From: an uncultured Dokdonia sp.
GTDB lineage: Bacteria > Bacteroidota > Bacteroidia > Flavobacteriales > Flavobacteriaceae
Assembly (NCBI RefSeq): GCF_947496725.1
Contig: NZ_CANMDS010000003.1
Location: forward strand, 124,001 to 188,000
DNA length: 64,000 nucleotides
Direction: 5' to 3'
The notes beneath the pieces are model-generated. The model was not told where the DNA came from and searched no databases. It saw only the letters and a program-made list of their open reading frames with translations. A program made the translations under genes and the position numbers. This document shows positions 16,690 to 25,087 of this stretch, one piece after another (within the stretch, counting starts at the first letter, position 1; each line of letters opens with the position of its first letter).

Positions 16690-17539
16690 ATATATAACGG
16701 TCTTACTATATAGCTGTGTTGCTCTGCTCATATCTAGTTGTAGCTATTTTCAGAAAACTGAAGAAGAGACTGTCATTGCTAGAGTAAATGACCATACACT
16801 TACAGAAGAAACATTAAAAGATATTCTATCATCAAATACAATTACAGATAGTGCATCTTTTGTGCAAAACTACATAAATAATTGGGCGACAGACCAGTTG
16901 TTGCTTGATGGAGCAATGCGCAATTTACCCAAAGATGACCAAGAAGAATTTGAAGCGCTAGTGGCAAATTACAGAAAGGATTTATACATACGTTACTATA
17001 AAGATGCGCTTATTAATAAGCAGCTTGACAGTGTTGTTTCAGATGTAGAAGCTACGACCTTTTATGAAGACAATAAACAGAATTTCTTGCTCAATGAGCC
17101 CTTGTTGCAGTTTAAGTTTATACAAGTAGAAGAGGACTATAATGGCTTAAACGATTTGAAAAAGAGATTTAGAAGTTCAGATTATGAAGATGCAAAAATA
17201 TTAGACTCTCTTAAGTTTCAATATAAAAATCATTTTCTTAACGACTCTATATGGGTAAAAGAGCGGGTTGTCATAAACCAAATAAATATTATTAACAACG
17301 AAAATTCAAAACAGTTGTTAAAAAAAACCAATTTCATACAGCTACGAGATTCATTAGGATTATATTTGATCGCTGTAAAAAATACGTTAGGTCGCAATGA
17401 TATCGCACCATTAGAATATGTGCGCCCTACTATCAATCAGATTATTAATAACAAAAGGAAGTTAGCCCTTATAAAAAGGCTTGAAAAGGAGATTAAGGAT
17501 GATGCTATTAAAAACAAGAAATTTGAAATTTACAACTAA
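16679..17539 (+). CDS. Lipoprotein related to SurA/PpiC, without a clear parvulin domain
   Basis: Read from the first ATG, giving MMSRYITVLLYSCVALLISS with a lipobox ending in Cys near residue 20. The protein is about 286 aa. After the Cys comes TEEETVIARVNDHTLTEETL, the usual start of SurA-N chaperone domains, then a helical region and a C-terminal part with no visible HILV/GGDLGWF parvulin signature. It may therefore be a chaperone-only paralogue. It overlaps the genes on both sides (about 11 bp upstream, about 41 bp downstream), which points to translational coupling in the operon. Confidence 0.78.
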   Translation: MMSRYITVLLYSCVALLISSCSYFQKTEEETVIARVNDHTLTEETLKDILSSNTITDSASFVQNYINNWATDQLLLDGAMRNLPKDDQEEFEALVANYRKDLYIRYYKDALINKQLDSVVSDVEATTFYEDNKQNFLLNEPLLQFKFIQVEEDYNGLNDLKKRFRSSDYEDAKILDSLKFQYKNHFLNDSIWVKERVVINQINIINNENSKQLLKKTNFIQLRDSLGLYLIAVKNTLGRNDIAPLEYVRPTINQIINNKRKLALIKRLEKEIKDDAIKNKKFEIYN

Positions 17540-18953
17540 CATATTAGTCCTACTTTTTGCTATACAAATAGGTTTTGCACAAACTACAGATGTAACATCA
17601 GAGCCTGTAACTACGCAGGTTGAAGAAGTGGCAGTAGTAAAAAAGGATACCGTAAAAATATCTTATGATAAATTTAAGGTAGACGGAGTAGCAGGTGTAG
17701 TAGGTGAGTACCTTATACTTGAGAGTGATATAAATAAATTTCTTTCAGATATAAAAAACCAAGGGCAAGCAGCTTCAGAGGTTACACCTTGTCAAGTAAT
17801 GGGTAATTTACTTGAGAGTAAATTACTTGCACACCAAGCGGTACAAGATAGTCTTATAGTGCAAGATGCTAGAGTAAACGGAGAAGTAGATCAAATTATA
17901 CAACGTTTTTCGAGCCAGTTAGGTTCAGAACAAAAGGTTGTAGAATTCTACAAGAAAGATAATATGGCAGATCTAAGAGCCGAACTTTTTGGAATTAGAA
18001 AAGACATTATCTTATCAGAATTAATGAATGATAAAATCATTGAGACGGTAGATGTTACACCAGACGAGGTTAAGACATTCTTTGAGAGTATTCCAGAAGA
18101 TCAAGTACCTACAGTAGGAGTAGAGTTAGAAATATCAAGAATCGTAATTGAGCCTAAAGCTTCAGAAGAAGAGCGTGAGAAGGTGATAGATCGTCTTAAA
18201 GGTTTCCGTAGTGACATACTTGAGAACGGGAGTAGCTTTGCTACAAAGGCTGTACTATATACCCAAGATCCAGGTTCAAGACCAGAAGGAGGACTTATGG
18301 TAATAGACCGAAATACACCACTTGTAAAAGAGTTTAGAGACGTTGCCTTTAGCCTTCAAGACGGAGAGATAAGTGAGCCTTTTGAGACAGAGTTTGGGTT
18401 TCACATTGTTTATGTAGAAAAAACAAGAGGAGAACGTAAGGACATACGTCACATACTGCTTGTACCAGAAATTAAAGAAGCTCAAGAAGAAGAAGCAAAA
18501 GATCTTGTGAAACTCGTAAGAAAGCGCATTATAGACGGTGAGTTAACTTTTGAAGAGGCTGCAAAGGAGTTTTCAGATGAAGAAGAAACTAAGTATGATG
18601 GAGGTACGCTTACAATACCACAAACAGGTAGCAGACGTTTTGAGCTTACTAAAGTAGATCCAGACATTTACTCAAAAATAGATGACCTTGAGGAGGGTGA
18701 AGTATCACTTGTTTTTACAGATCAAACTAGAACAGGGCAAAAGCAGTATCTTTTGTACTCAGTAAACAATAGACTTGAAGAGCACAAGGCAGACTATGTA
18801 AATGATTACATAAAGATTAAAGAACTTGCCTTACGCCAAAAGCAAATTAAAGCCATAGAGAAGTGGCAAGAAGAAAAAATTGCAGAAACTTATATCAAAA
18901 TCAATGGAGAAAACCGTGATTGTGATTTTGTAAGTAACTGGTTAAAAAAATAA
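17499..18953 (+). CDS. SurA-like periplasmic chaperone and peptidylprolyl isomerase
   Basis: The start is taken at the first ATG (an alternative lies one codon on), giving MMLLKTRNLKFTTNILVLLF with signal peptide cleavage after GFAQ. The N-terminal chaperone domain (VDGVAGVVGEYLILESDINK, about 60-200) is followed by a parvulin domain at about 205-310 (ISRIVIEPK, DPGSRPEGGLMVIDRNTPLV, EFGFHIVYVEK). A second, more diverged one follows at about 315-420 (RHILLVPEI, YDGGTLTIPQ). Its role is escorting outer-membrane proteins to the BAM complex. The start lies inside the previous gene. The MoxR gene begins 8 bp after its stop. Confidence 0.9.
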   Translation: MMLLKTRNLKFTTNILVLLFAIQIGFAQTTDVTSEPVTTQVEEVAVVKKDTVKISYDKFKVDGVAGVVGEYLILESDINKFLSDIKNQGQAASEVTPCQVMGNLLESKLLAHQAVQDSLIVQDARVNGEVDQIIQRFSSQLGSEQKVVEFYKKDNMADLRAELFGIRKDIILSELMNDKIIETVDVTPDEVKTFFESIPEDQVPTVGVELEISRIVIEPKASEEEREKVIDRLKGFRSDILENGSSFATKAVLYTQDPGSRPEGGLMVIDRNTPLVKEFRDVAFSLQDGEISEPFETEFGFHIVYVEKTRGERKDIRHILLVPEIKEAQEEEAKDLVKLVRKRIIDGELTFEEAAKEFSDEEETKYDGGTLTIPQTGSRRFELTKVDPDIYSKIDDLEEGEVSLVFTDQTRTGQKQYLLYSVNNRLEEHKADYVNDYIKIKELALRQKQIKAIEKWQEEKIAETYIKINGENRDCDFVSNWLKK

Positions 18954-18961
18954 AGAAATAG

Positions 18962-19915
18962 ATGTCTGACGTTGCAGCCATAAAGAATCTCGTGCAAAAG
19001 CACGGATTACTCAAAACAGAAATATCAAAAATAATAGTAGGTCAAGAAAAAGTGATAGATGAGATTCTTCTCTCTATTTTTTCTGGTGGACACGCTTTAT
19101 TAATAGGTGTTCCTGGGCTTGCAAAGACATTAATGGTAAACACTATTGCTACTACCTTAGGTCTTGATTTTAAACGTATACAGTTTACTCCAGATTTAAT
19201 GCCTAGTGATATATTAGGATCAGAGATACTAGATGAGTCTAGACAGTTTAAGTTTATTAAAGGCCCTATCTTTTCTAATATTATTCTAGCAGATGAGATT
19301 AACCGTACACCACCTAAGACACAAGCAGCCCTTCTAGAAGCAATGCAAGAGCGTGTGGTTACAGTTGCTGGGCAGAGATACCCTTTGTCATTACCTTATT
19401 TTGTACTAGCTACTCAAAACCCTATCGAGCAGGAGGGTACCTACCCACTGCCAGAGGCACAGCTAGATCGCTTTATGTTTTCTATTAATCTTGATTACCC
19501 ATCTTTTCAAGAAGAGGTAGATGTTGTAAAAGCGACCACATCAGATAGTAAGCCTACAGTAAGTGCATTATTAAATGCAGCTCAGATTATAGAGTTTCAG
19601 CAACTAGTGAGACGTATCCCTGTTGCAGATAATGTGATAGAGTATGCAGTAAATCTAGTAAGCAAGACAAGACCTAAGACAGAAAAGGCAGCTCAGATTG
19701 TAAATGATTACATAGACTGGGGAGCGGGACCACGTGCATCTCAAAACTTAATACTGGGAGCAAAGACACACGCAGCTGTAAATGGTAAATTCTCTCCAGA
19801 TATAGAAGATGTGCAAGCCGTAGCTACCGGTATCCTTAGGCACAGAATGATTAAAAACTATAAAGCAGAGGCAGAGGGACTCACTATAGAGTCTATTATT
19901 AAAGATCTTTTTTAG
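18962..19915 (+). CDS. MoxR family AAA+ ATPase
   Basis: A 317-residue cytoplasmic ATPase with Walker A GVPGLAKT (about residues 45-52), Walker B ILADEINR (about 107-114), the MoxR signature PPKTQAALLEAMQE, sensor 1 LATQNPIEQEGTYPLPEAQLDRF and a C-terminal helical lid (GAGPRASQNLILGAKT). MoxR ATPases usually work as chaperones with DUF58 and von Willebrand A partner proteins encoded next to them. Here no such partner follows, and the gene ends an operon of periplasmic isomerases instead. Its role in this setting is unknown. Confidence 0.93.
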   Translation: MSDVAAIKNLVQKHGLLKTEISKIIVGQEKVIDEILLSIFSGGHALLIGVPGLAKTLMVNTIATTLGLDFKRIQFTPDLMPSDILGSEILDESRQFKFIKGPIFSNIILADEINRTPPKTQAALLEAMQERVVTVAGQRYPLSLPYFVLATQNPIEQEGTYPLPEAQLDRFMFSINLDYPSFQEEVDVVKATTSDSKPTVSALLNAAQIIEFQQLVRRIPVADNVIEYAVNLVSKTRPKTEKAAQIVNDYIDWGAGPRASQNLILGAKTHAAVNGKFSPDIEDVQAVATGILRHRMIKNYKAEAEGLTIESIIKDLF

Positions 19916-20031
19916 TACGCTTTCGCGAAAGCGCTATTACCTAATTCTTCATATACAGCAAGTGATTGATAAACAGTACAATGTTTATTATGGGGCTTGT
20001 ATTGTCTAATTTTTTTCTCAATATCTGCCAT
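19912..20031 (-). CDS. Possible 39-residue ORF ending in the palindrome
   Basis: The minus strand encodes MADIEKKIRQYKPHNKHCTV and onward, ending Ser-Ala-Phe-Ala-Lys-Ala-Tyr, where the last residues come from an iterated palindrome. Its stop overlaps the moxR stop by two bases. It is too short to judge; it may be a real small protein, a remnant or chance. Confidence 0.25.
   Translation of the reverse strand: MADIEKKIRQYKPHNKHCTVYQSLAVYEELGNSAFAKAY
19918..19933. repeat. Iterated palindrome, intergenic copy
   Basis: An exact 16-mer starting two bases after the moxR stop codon. Confidence 0.9.
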
Positions 20032-20158
20032 ATTTAAGGTATTTCAACACCTAAGTAAAAACACAAATTTGTGTATTTCATCGAATATTTGTGTTTTTCA
20101 ACGATGATTTGAGGTGTTTATTATACATTTGAATTATACGCCCCAAATCATAAGTATA

Positions 20159-20662
20159 ATGAAGAAATATATATACTACACAGCTTTAAGTTGTTTACTA
20201 GCTTTTACCTCTTGCTCAGTAGAAGAAACGGTACCTAATAATACATTGGGTAATGAGAACGGATTTCAGTACAATAGCGTTGCTTACATTACAGATATGG
20301 TATATGTAACACCACAGGGAGACGTGATACTTTCTAATAGTAATCTCTCTGATGATGGATCTGCAAGTGATGTAGATGTGGCTGTATTTAAAACTACTGA
20401 GAATAACTTGCTAGAAAGATCATATTATGTAGGAGGTGATCTCACAAATTTTGTTACTGTAGCAAATGGTAATCTTAATCAAGGAGAAGTGACAGACGGC
20501 GACTTTATTCTTGATCAGGATAATGTTTCTTCTGGTTTTTTTAGAATTGTTTCTGTAGATAGAAATAAGAAAGAAATCCACATCATTTTTGAATTTCAGC
20601 GCACAGATGGTGATCTAGTAGCTGGCTCTTTTGATGGAAATTATGCATTAAGTACATTTTAA
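20159..20662 (+). CDS. Small lipoprotein, not recognised
   Basis: Start chosen at MKKYIYYTALSCLLAFTSCS, which gives a lipoprotein signal with lipobox Ala-Phe-Thr-Ser-Cys (Cys19); the upstream in-frame ATG adds an unsupported peptide. The mature part (about 149 aa) is beta-rich and acidic, with Asn/Asp-rich strands (NTLGNENGFQYNSVAYITDM; DGDFILDQDNVSSGFFRIVS) and ends FDGNYALSTF. The pattern is that of an outer-membrane anchored beta-sandwich protein. No family is recognised. It is monocistronic with a strong terminator. Confidence 0.7.
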   Translation: MKKYIYYTALSCLLAFTSCSVEETVPNNTLGNENGFQYNSVAYITDMVYVTPQGDVILSNSNLSDDGSASDVDVAVFKTTENNLLERSYYVGGDLTNFVTVANGNLNQGEVTDGDFILDQDNVSSGFFRIVSVDRNKKEIHIIFEFQRTDGDLVAGSFDGNYALSTF

Positions 20663-20667
20663 TACAA

Positions 20668-20683
20668 CGTTTTCGCGAAAGCG
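20668..20683. repeat. Iterated palindrome, one-mismatch copy
   Basis: CGTTTTCGCGAAAGCG differs at one position from the consensus. It lies just after the lipoprotein stop and before its terminator. Confidence 0.75.
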
Positions 20684-20704
20684 TAATTATCAACATATAA
20701 ATTT

Positions 20705-20750
20705 AACCCCTTCAAATTATTAATATGATAATTTGAAGGGGTTCTTTTTT
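20705..20750 (+). terminator. Long perfect hairpin terminator
   Basis: Arms AACCCCTTCAAATTAT (20705-20720) and its exact reverse complement (20728-20743), a seven-base loop, then C and six T. Confidence 0.88.
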
Positions 20751-20829
20751 AGAATTGTGTAATCTGAAGTTTAATTTTTATGCACCTTCATAAATCTCAC
20801 TTTCTCTAGATGAAGCGCCCATTGTACTA

Positions 20830-20860
20830 TTGCTATTAAGTAGGGTATTTTGTACTTTCG
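20830..20860 (+). promoter_or_regulatory. Candidate aconitase promoter
   Basis: TTG at 20830-20832, 20 bases, then TACTTTCG at 20853-20860, seven of eight matches to TTG-N19/20-TAnnTTTG. It lies 48 bp before the start codon. Confidence 0.45.
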
Positions 20861-20908
20861 TAGACCGTTTTTAGAACGGAATTATTTAACAACCTAATAC
20901 ATAAATAT

Positions 20909-23182
20909 ATGGCATTTGATATTGATATGATCAAGAAGGTTTATGCAAGTATGGCAGAGCGTGTAGACGCGGCTCGTGATCTTGTAGGTAAGCCCCTTAC
21001 ACTTTCTGAAAAGATTTTATATTCTCACCTTTGGGATGGGAAGCCTTCTACGGCATTTGCACGTGGTAAAGACTACGTAGACTTTGCTCCAGATCGTATC
21101 GCTTGTCAAGATGCTACGGCGCAAATGGCGCTATTGCAGTTTATGCAGGCTGGTAAGGATAAAGTAGCAGTACCTACAACGGTACACTGTGATCACCTTA
21201 TACAAGCAAAAGAAGGTGCAGCAACAGACCTTAAAAATGCAAACAATGTCTCTAGCGAGGTTTTTAACTTCTTAGAGTCGGTTTCAAATAAATACGGTAT
21301 TGGTTTTTGGAAACCAGGAGCTGGTATTATACACCAGGTAGTTCTTGAGAACTACGCATTTCCAGGAGGAATGATGATAGGTACAGATTCTCACACAGTA
21401 AACGCTGGTGGTCTAGGTATGGTAGCGATAGGAGTAGGTGGAGCAGATGCTGTAGATGTTATGGCTGGTATGGCTTGGGAGCTTAAATTCCCTAAGCTTA
21501 TAGGTGTAAAACTTACAGGTACTATTTCTGGATGGACAGCGCCAAAAGACGTTATCCTTAAAGTAGCAGAGATTCTTACTGCAAAAGGAGGTACAGGTGC
21601 TATTGTAGAGTACTTTGGCCCTGGAGCAGAGTCTTTATCTTGTACTGGTAAAGGTACTATTTGTAATATGGGAGCAGAGATAGGAGCAACCACTTCTACA
21701 TTTGGATATGATGCTTCTATGGAGCGTTACTTACGTGCTACAGATCGTGCAGATGTTGCAGATGCTGCAAACAATGTAAAAGAATATCTTACTGCAGATG
21801 CAGATGTTTATGCAAATCCAGAACAATATTTTGACCAAGTAATTGAGATTAACCTTACTGAGCTTAACCCATTACTTAACGGTCCTTTTACTCCAGACCT
21901 TTCTACAGCTGTAGGGTCTGATATGACAGAAAAAGCAACAAAAAATGAGTGGCCACTAGAAGTAGAGTGGGGACTTATAGGTTCTTGTACTAACTCTTCT
22001 TATGAAGATTTATCTAGAGCTTCATCTATTGCTCAACAAGCAATAGATAAAGGAATAAAAATGAAAGCAGAGCTTGGTATCAACCCAGGGTCTGAGCTTG
22101 TGCGTTATACAACAGAGCGTGATGGTATCTTAGATATTTTTGAAAATCTAGATGCTAAGATATTTACAAATGCTTGTGGACCTTGTATCGGGCAGTGGGC
22201 TCGTTATAGCGATCCTAAAAATGCGCCAAAAAACAGTATCGTACACTCGTTTAATAGAAACTTTGCAAAGCGTGCAGATGGTAATCCAAATACACACGCC
22301 TTTGTAGCATCACCAGAGATTACTGCTGCTATAGCAATTGCTGGTAGATTAGATTTTAACCCAATGACAGATACGCTTCTTAATGAAGATGGTCAAGAGG
22401 TTAAATTTGATGAGCCTACAGGATGGGAATTACCTCCTAAAGGATTTGAAGTACAAGATAATGGTTACCTAGCTCCGGTAGAAGATGGAAGTGGTGTCGT
22501 TGTAAGTGTATCTCCTGATTCTGAAAGGCTAGAGCTCTTAACGCCATTTACACCTATCCAAGATAGTGAGATGCAGGGTATGAAGTTACTTATCAAAGCA
22601 TTTGGTAAGTGTACAACAGATCACATCTCTATGGCAGGACCTTGGTTACGTTATAGAGGACACTTAGATAACATTTCTAACAACTGTCTTATAGGTGCTG
22701 TAAACGCCTTTGGAAAAAAGACAAACTTTGTTAAAAATCAACTTACAGGTGAGTATGGTGGAGTGCCAGACACACAACGTGAGTATAAAAAGGCAGGAAT
22801 TAAAACTGTAGTTGTAGGAGATCACAACTATGGTGAAGGTTCTTCTCGTGAGCACGCGGCAATGGAGCCTCGCCACCTAGGCGTAGCTGCAGTGATTGTA
22901 AAATCTTTTGCACGTATACACGAGACAAACTTAAAGAAGCAAGGTATGTTAGGTCTTACCTTCCAGAACGAGGCAGATTATGACCTTATTCAAGAAGATG
23001 ATACTTTTAACTTTGTAGATATTGCAGATTTTACTCCAGATACTCCACTTACAGTAGAGATCGTTCACGCAGATGGAAGCAAAGACACTATTAAAGTAAA
23101 CCACACGTACAACGATGCTCAAATCGCTTGGTACCGTGAGGGAAGTGCTCTTAACTTAATCAAAAAAGAGAACGCTGCATAA
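20909..23182 (+). CDS. Aconitate hydratase
   Basis: A 757-residue TCA-cycle enzyme that isomerises citrate to isocitrate with a 4Fe-4S cluster. The length and motifs match the mitochondrial-type aconitase group. The three cluster cysteines are visible in [16 protein letters not shown] and [11 protein letters not shown]. Substrate-binding blocks include [34 protein letters not shown] and, in the C-terminal swivel domain, [25 protein letters not shown]. It is complete and monocistronic, with a candidate promoter upstream and a terminator downstream. Confidence 0.97.
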   Translation: MAFDIDMIKKVYASMAERVDAARDLVGKPLTLSEKILYSHLWDGKPSTAFARGKDYVDFAPDRIACQDATAQMALLQFMQAGKDKVAVPTTVHCDHLIQAKEGAATDLKNANNVSSEVFNFLESVSNKYGIGFWKPGAGIIHQVVLENYAFPGGMMIGTDSHTVNAGGLGMVAIGVGGADAVDVMAGMAWELKFPKLIGVKLTGTISGWTAPKDVILKVAEILTAKGGTGAIVEYFGPGAESLSCTGKGTICNMGAEIGATTSTFGYDASMERYLRATDRADVADAANNVKEYLTADADVYANPEQYFDQVIEINLTELNPLLNGPFTPDLSTAVGSDMTEKATKNEWPLEVEWGLIGSCTNSSYEDLSRASSIAQQAIDKGIKMKAELGINPGSELVRYTTERDGILDIFENLDAKIFTNACGPCIGQWARYSDPKNAPKNSIVHSFNRNFAKRADGNPNTHAFVASPEITAAIAIAGRLDFNPMTDTLLNEDGQEVKFDEPTGWELPPKGFEVQDNGYLAPVEDGSGVVVSVSPDSERLELLTPFTPIQDSEMQGMKLLIKAFGKCTTDHISMAGPWLRYRGHLDNISNNCLIGAVNAFGKKTNFVKNQLTGEYGGVPDTQREYKKAGIKTVVVGDHNYGEGSSREHAAMEPRHLGVAAVIVKSFARIHETNLKKQGMLGLTFQNEADYDLIQEDDTFNFVDIADFTPDTPLTVEIVHADGSKDTIKVNHTYNDAQIAWYREGSALNLIKKENAA

Positions 23183-23203
23183 GCACATCTCTTTTAAGTA
23201 TAT

Positions 23204-23238
23204 AAAAAAACTCCGCTAGTAATAGCGGAGTTTTTTTT
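23204..23238. terminator. Aconitase terminator, bidirectional
   Basis: Arms CTCCGCTA (23211-23218) and TAGCGGAG (23223-23230) around a GTAA tetraloop, flanked by seven A and eight T. It ends the aconitase gene and faces the convergent VOC gene. Confidence 0.9.
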
Positions 23239-23240
23239 GT

Positions 23241-23762
23241 TTAAGCTGGTTTGCCTGTGTAAGCTCCAGATGAGTAGGTTAACTCATAACTATGTGTGTA
23301 TACCTCAAAAACAATCCCAAAAGGATCTTCTACATAACACATCTTAAATGGTTTCTCTTTTGGGTAATACTCACGTATAGGCATTCTTTGTTTTCCTCCG
23401 TGAGCGACTATTTTATCTACTAGCTCTTCAATTTGTGGATCTTGTATACAAAAGTGAAATAACCCAGTATGAAACGGATTAAAAGCAGGAGCTTTTTTGA
23501 CTCCGTGCGGAAATGAAAATAGCTCCACACCGATACCGTCTGATGTGGCTAGGTGTGCAATTTCAAATTCTTCCCAATCTGTCCCAAAAACATCAATACA
23601 CATTTGCCCTATCGCAGTATCTGTTTCTTTTTTTACGGTAGATGGTTCCATAATTACATACCATCCCATAACCTCTGAGTAAAATTGTACTGCAGCTTCT
23701 ATATCTGGAACGGTGAGCCCAATGTGGGAAAATGACTTTGGATAATTATTTTCTGTTTTCAT
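23241..23762 (-). CDS. VOC (glyoxalase/bleomycin-resistance) family protein
   Basis: A 173-residue metal-dependent VOC-fold protein with two beta-alpha-beta-beta-beta units. The first begins FSHIGLTVPDIEAAVQFYSE (His metal ligand) and the second FHTGLFHFCIQDPQIEELVD (His ligand), ending with YVEDPFGIVFEVYTHSYE (Glu ligand). Such proteins act as lactoylglutathione lyase-like enzymes, dioxygenases or drug binders; the substrate cannot be read here. It is divergent from an HxlR regulator with a 122-bp gap, so control by that regulator is likely. Confidence 0.86.
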   Translation of the reverse strand: MKTENNYPKSFSHIGLTVPDIEAAVQFYSEVMGWYVIMEPSTVKKETDTAIGQMCIDVFGTDWEEFEIAHLATSDGIGVELFSFPHGVKKAPAFNPFHTGLFHFCIQDPQIEELVDKIVAHGGKQRMPIREYYPKEKPFKMCYVEDPFGIVFEVYTHSYELTYSSGAYTGKPA

Positions 23763-23884
23763 AGATTGTTATTTTAAAGTCAAAATTAGAGTATATTGTA
23801 TCTTAAGGCAATAACGCACCATAAAGTATGATAGTTACTAAAAGGTGTAAAATAATGATTGTTAATTAAGTAAAAATAAAACTT

Positions 23885-24199
23885 TTGGAAAATAATAACA
23901 TTTGCCCACTCCATTATACAATGCAACTTATAGGCACAAAGTGGAAACCGCTAGTTCTTTTTCATTTACTTGACCAGCCACTTAGATCTGGTAAACTCCA
24001 AAAGCACATTAATGGGATATCAAATAAAATGTTTACTCAAACGGTAAGAGAGCTCGAGAGGGATGGACTGGTTTTTAGAAAAGTATATCCTGTTGTGCCT
24101 CCTAGGGTGGAATACGGTCTCACTAAGAGAGGAGAAACGCTTAGAGATATATTACTCAGTTTAGATAAATGGGGAGTAGATGATGCTGCGAGTAGTTAG
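23885..24199 (+). CDS. HxlR family transcriptional regulator
   Basis: A 104-residue winged-helix regulator. It must start at the TTG, giving (M)ENNNICPLHYTMQLIGTKW, because the next ATG would cut off the conserved Cys-Pro N-terminus. That Cys is the redox or ligand-sensing residue in family members such as HypR and YodB. The body GTKWKPLVLFHLLDQPLRSG followed by a recognition helix (SNKMFTQTVRELERDGLV) and wing (YPVVPPRVEYGLTKRG) is classic HxlR. It is divergent from the VOC gene. In the gap, an AGTA...TACT inverted motif (23825-23839) could be its site, but this is weak. Confidence 0.92.
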   Translation: MENNNICPLHYTMQLIGTKWKPLVLFHLLDQPLRSGKLQKHINGISNKMFTQTVRELERDGLVFRKVYPVVPPRVEYGLTKRGETLRDILLSLDKWGVDDAASS

Positions 24200-24240
24200 T
24201 ATTTATAAGATACTCTTGTGATGATTAGTAGTTTTGAGTA

Positions 24241-24256
24241 CGCTTTCGCGAAAGCG
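24241..24256. repeat. Iterated palindrome, intergenic copy
   Basis: An exact 16-mer extended by A...T, between the HxlR gene and the Crp/Fnr gene. Confidence 0.9.
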
Positions 24257-24340
24257 TGATTCACCTTTCAATATTTACTATAGTTGTAAGAAAATGTTAA
24301 AATGTTCGACAGAGCTTATGATCACTAACTTCATATTGCG

Positions 24341-25006
24341 ATGTCAAAAATTTGGTTTTTAGAAGATGTAAATGTTTTTGGAGCCTTATGCCCACACAAA
24401 ACAAAAAGATATAGAGAGCGTAATCATTTTTGCCAATACGGAAAGCAAGATTATATCTACTTTGAAGAAGATGCGGCTACAAAGGTCTATCTTATAGAAA
24501 AGGGTAAGGTAAAACTAGGTTACTATGCCGAAGATGGTAAAGAAGTGGTACGTGCAATACTTACAAAGGGAGAATTATTTGGCGAAAAAGCAATACTTGG
24601 TGAGGAGTCTCGCAGTGAGTTTGCACAATCGCTAGATGCTCAAACTATGGTGTGCCCAGTGCCAGTAGGGCAGATGCAGGAGTTAATGCGATCTAACAGA
24701 ACCTTTAGTCTCAAAGTATATAAGTTTTTAGGAATGCGTTTTAAAAAATTAGAACGTCGCTTAGATTTATTACTTTTTAAGGATGCCACGACTCGTGTAA
24801 AGGAATTTCTTGATGAACTTGCCGACGATTTTGGCTACTGCTGCCCAAATACTGGAGACACAGTAATAAAACACCCATATACACAAAAAGATATTGCCAG
24901 TCTTATAGGAACCTCACGTCCTACTTTAAATGCTATAATGAATGATCTCAAGGCAGTAAATTTTTTAGACTTCTCGCGCAATGAAATTAGACTTAAAGTC
25001 GCATAA
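24341..25006 (+). CDS. Crp/Fnr family transcriptional regulator
   Basis: A 221-residue regulator. An N-terminal cyclic-nucleotide-binding-type beta barrel covers about 25-125 (YFEEDAATKVYLIEKGKVKL, GELFGEKAILGEE), followed by the long dimer helix (about 126-160) and a C-terminal winged helix (YTQKDIASLIGTSRPTLNAI, about 184-203). The nucleotide-contact motif of true Crp (G-E-x6-R-S/T-A) is only partly kept (GEKAILGEESRSEFA). Two Cys lie in the first 35 residues (Cys17, Cys30) and two adjacent Cys at about 167-168; whether they bind a cofactor is unknown. It is followed by a 22-bp perfect palindrome and then a lipoprotein gene, its possible target. Confidence 0.9.
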   Translation: MSKIWFLEDVNVFGALCPHKTKRYRERNHFCQYGKQDYIYFEEDAATKVYLIEKGKVKLGYYAEDGKEVVRAILTKGELFGEKAILGEESRSEFAQSLDAQTMVCPVPVGQMQELMRSNRTFSLKVYKFLGMRFKKLERRLDLLLFKDATTRVKEFLDELADDFGYCCPNTGDTVIKHPYTQKDIASLIGTSRPTLNAIMNDLKAVNFLDFSRNEIRLKVA

Positions 25007-25013
25007 TTTTTCC

Positions 25014-25035
25014 AAATGTAAGCTAGCTTACATTT
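25014..25035. promoter_or_regulatory. 22-bp perfect palindrome, candidate Crp/Fnr operator
   Basis: AAATGTAAGCT is followed directly by its reverse complement. The half-site TGTAA...TTACA resembles Crp-family sites. There is no T-run, so it does not look like a terminator. It lies 8 bp after the Crp/Fnr gene and 52 bp before the repeat lipoprotein start. Confidence 0.55.
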
Positions 25036-25087
25036 AAAGATAACAGATGGTAATAGTTTTACAGTATAAAAAACAAATTACTATCAA

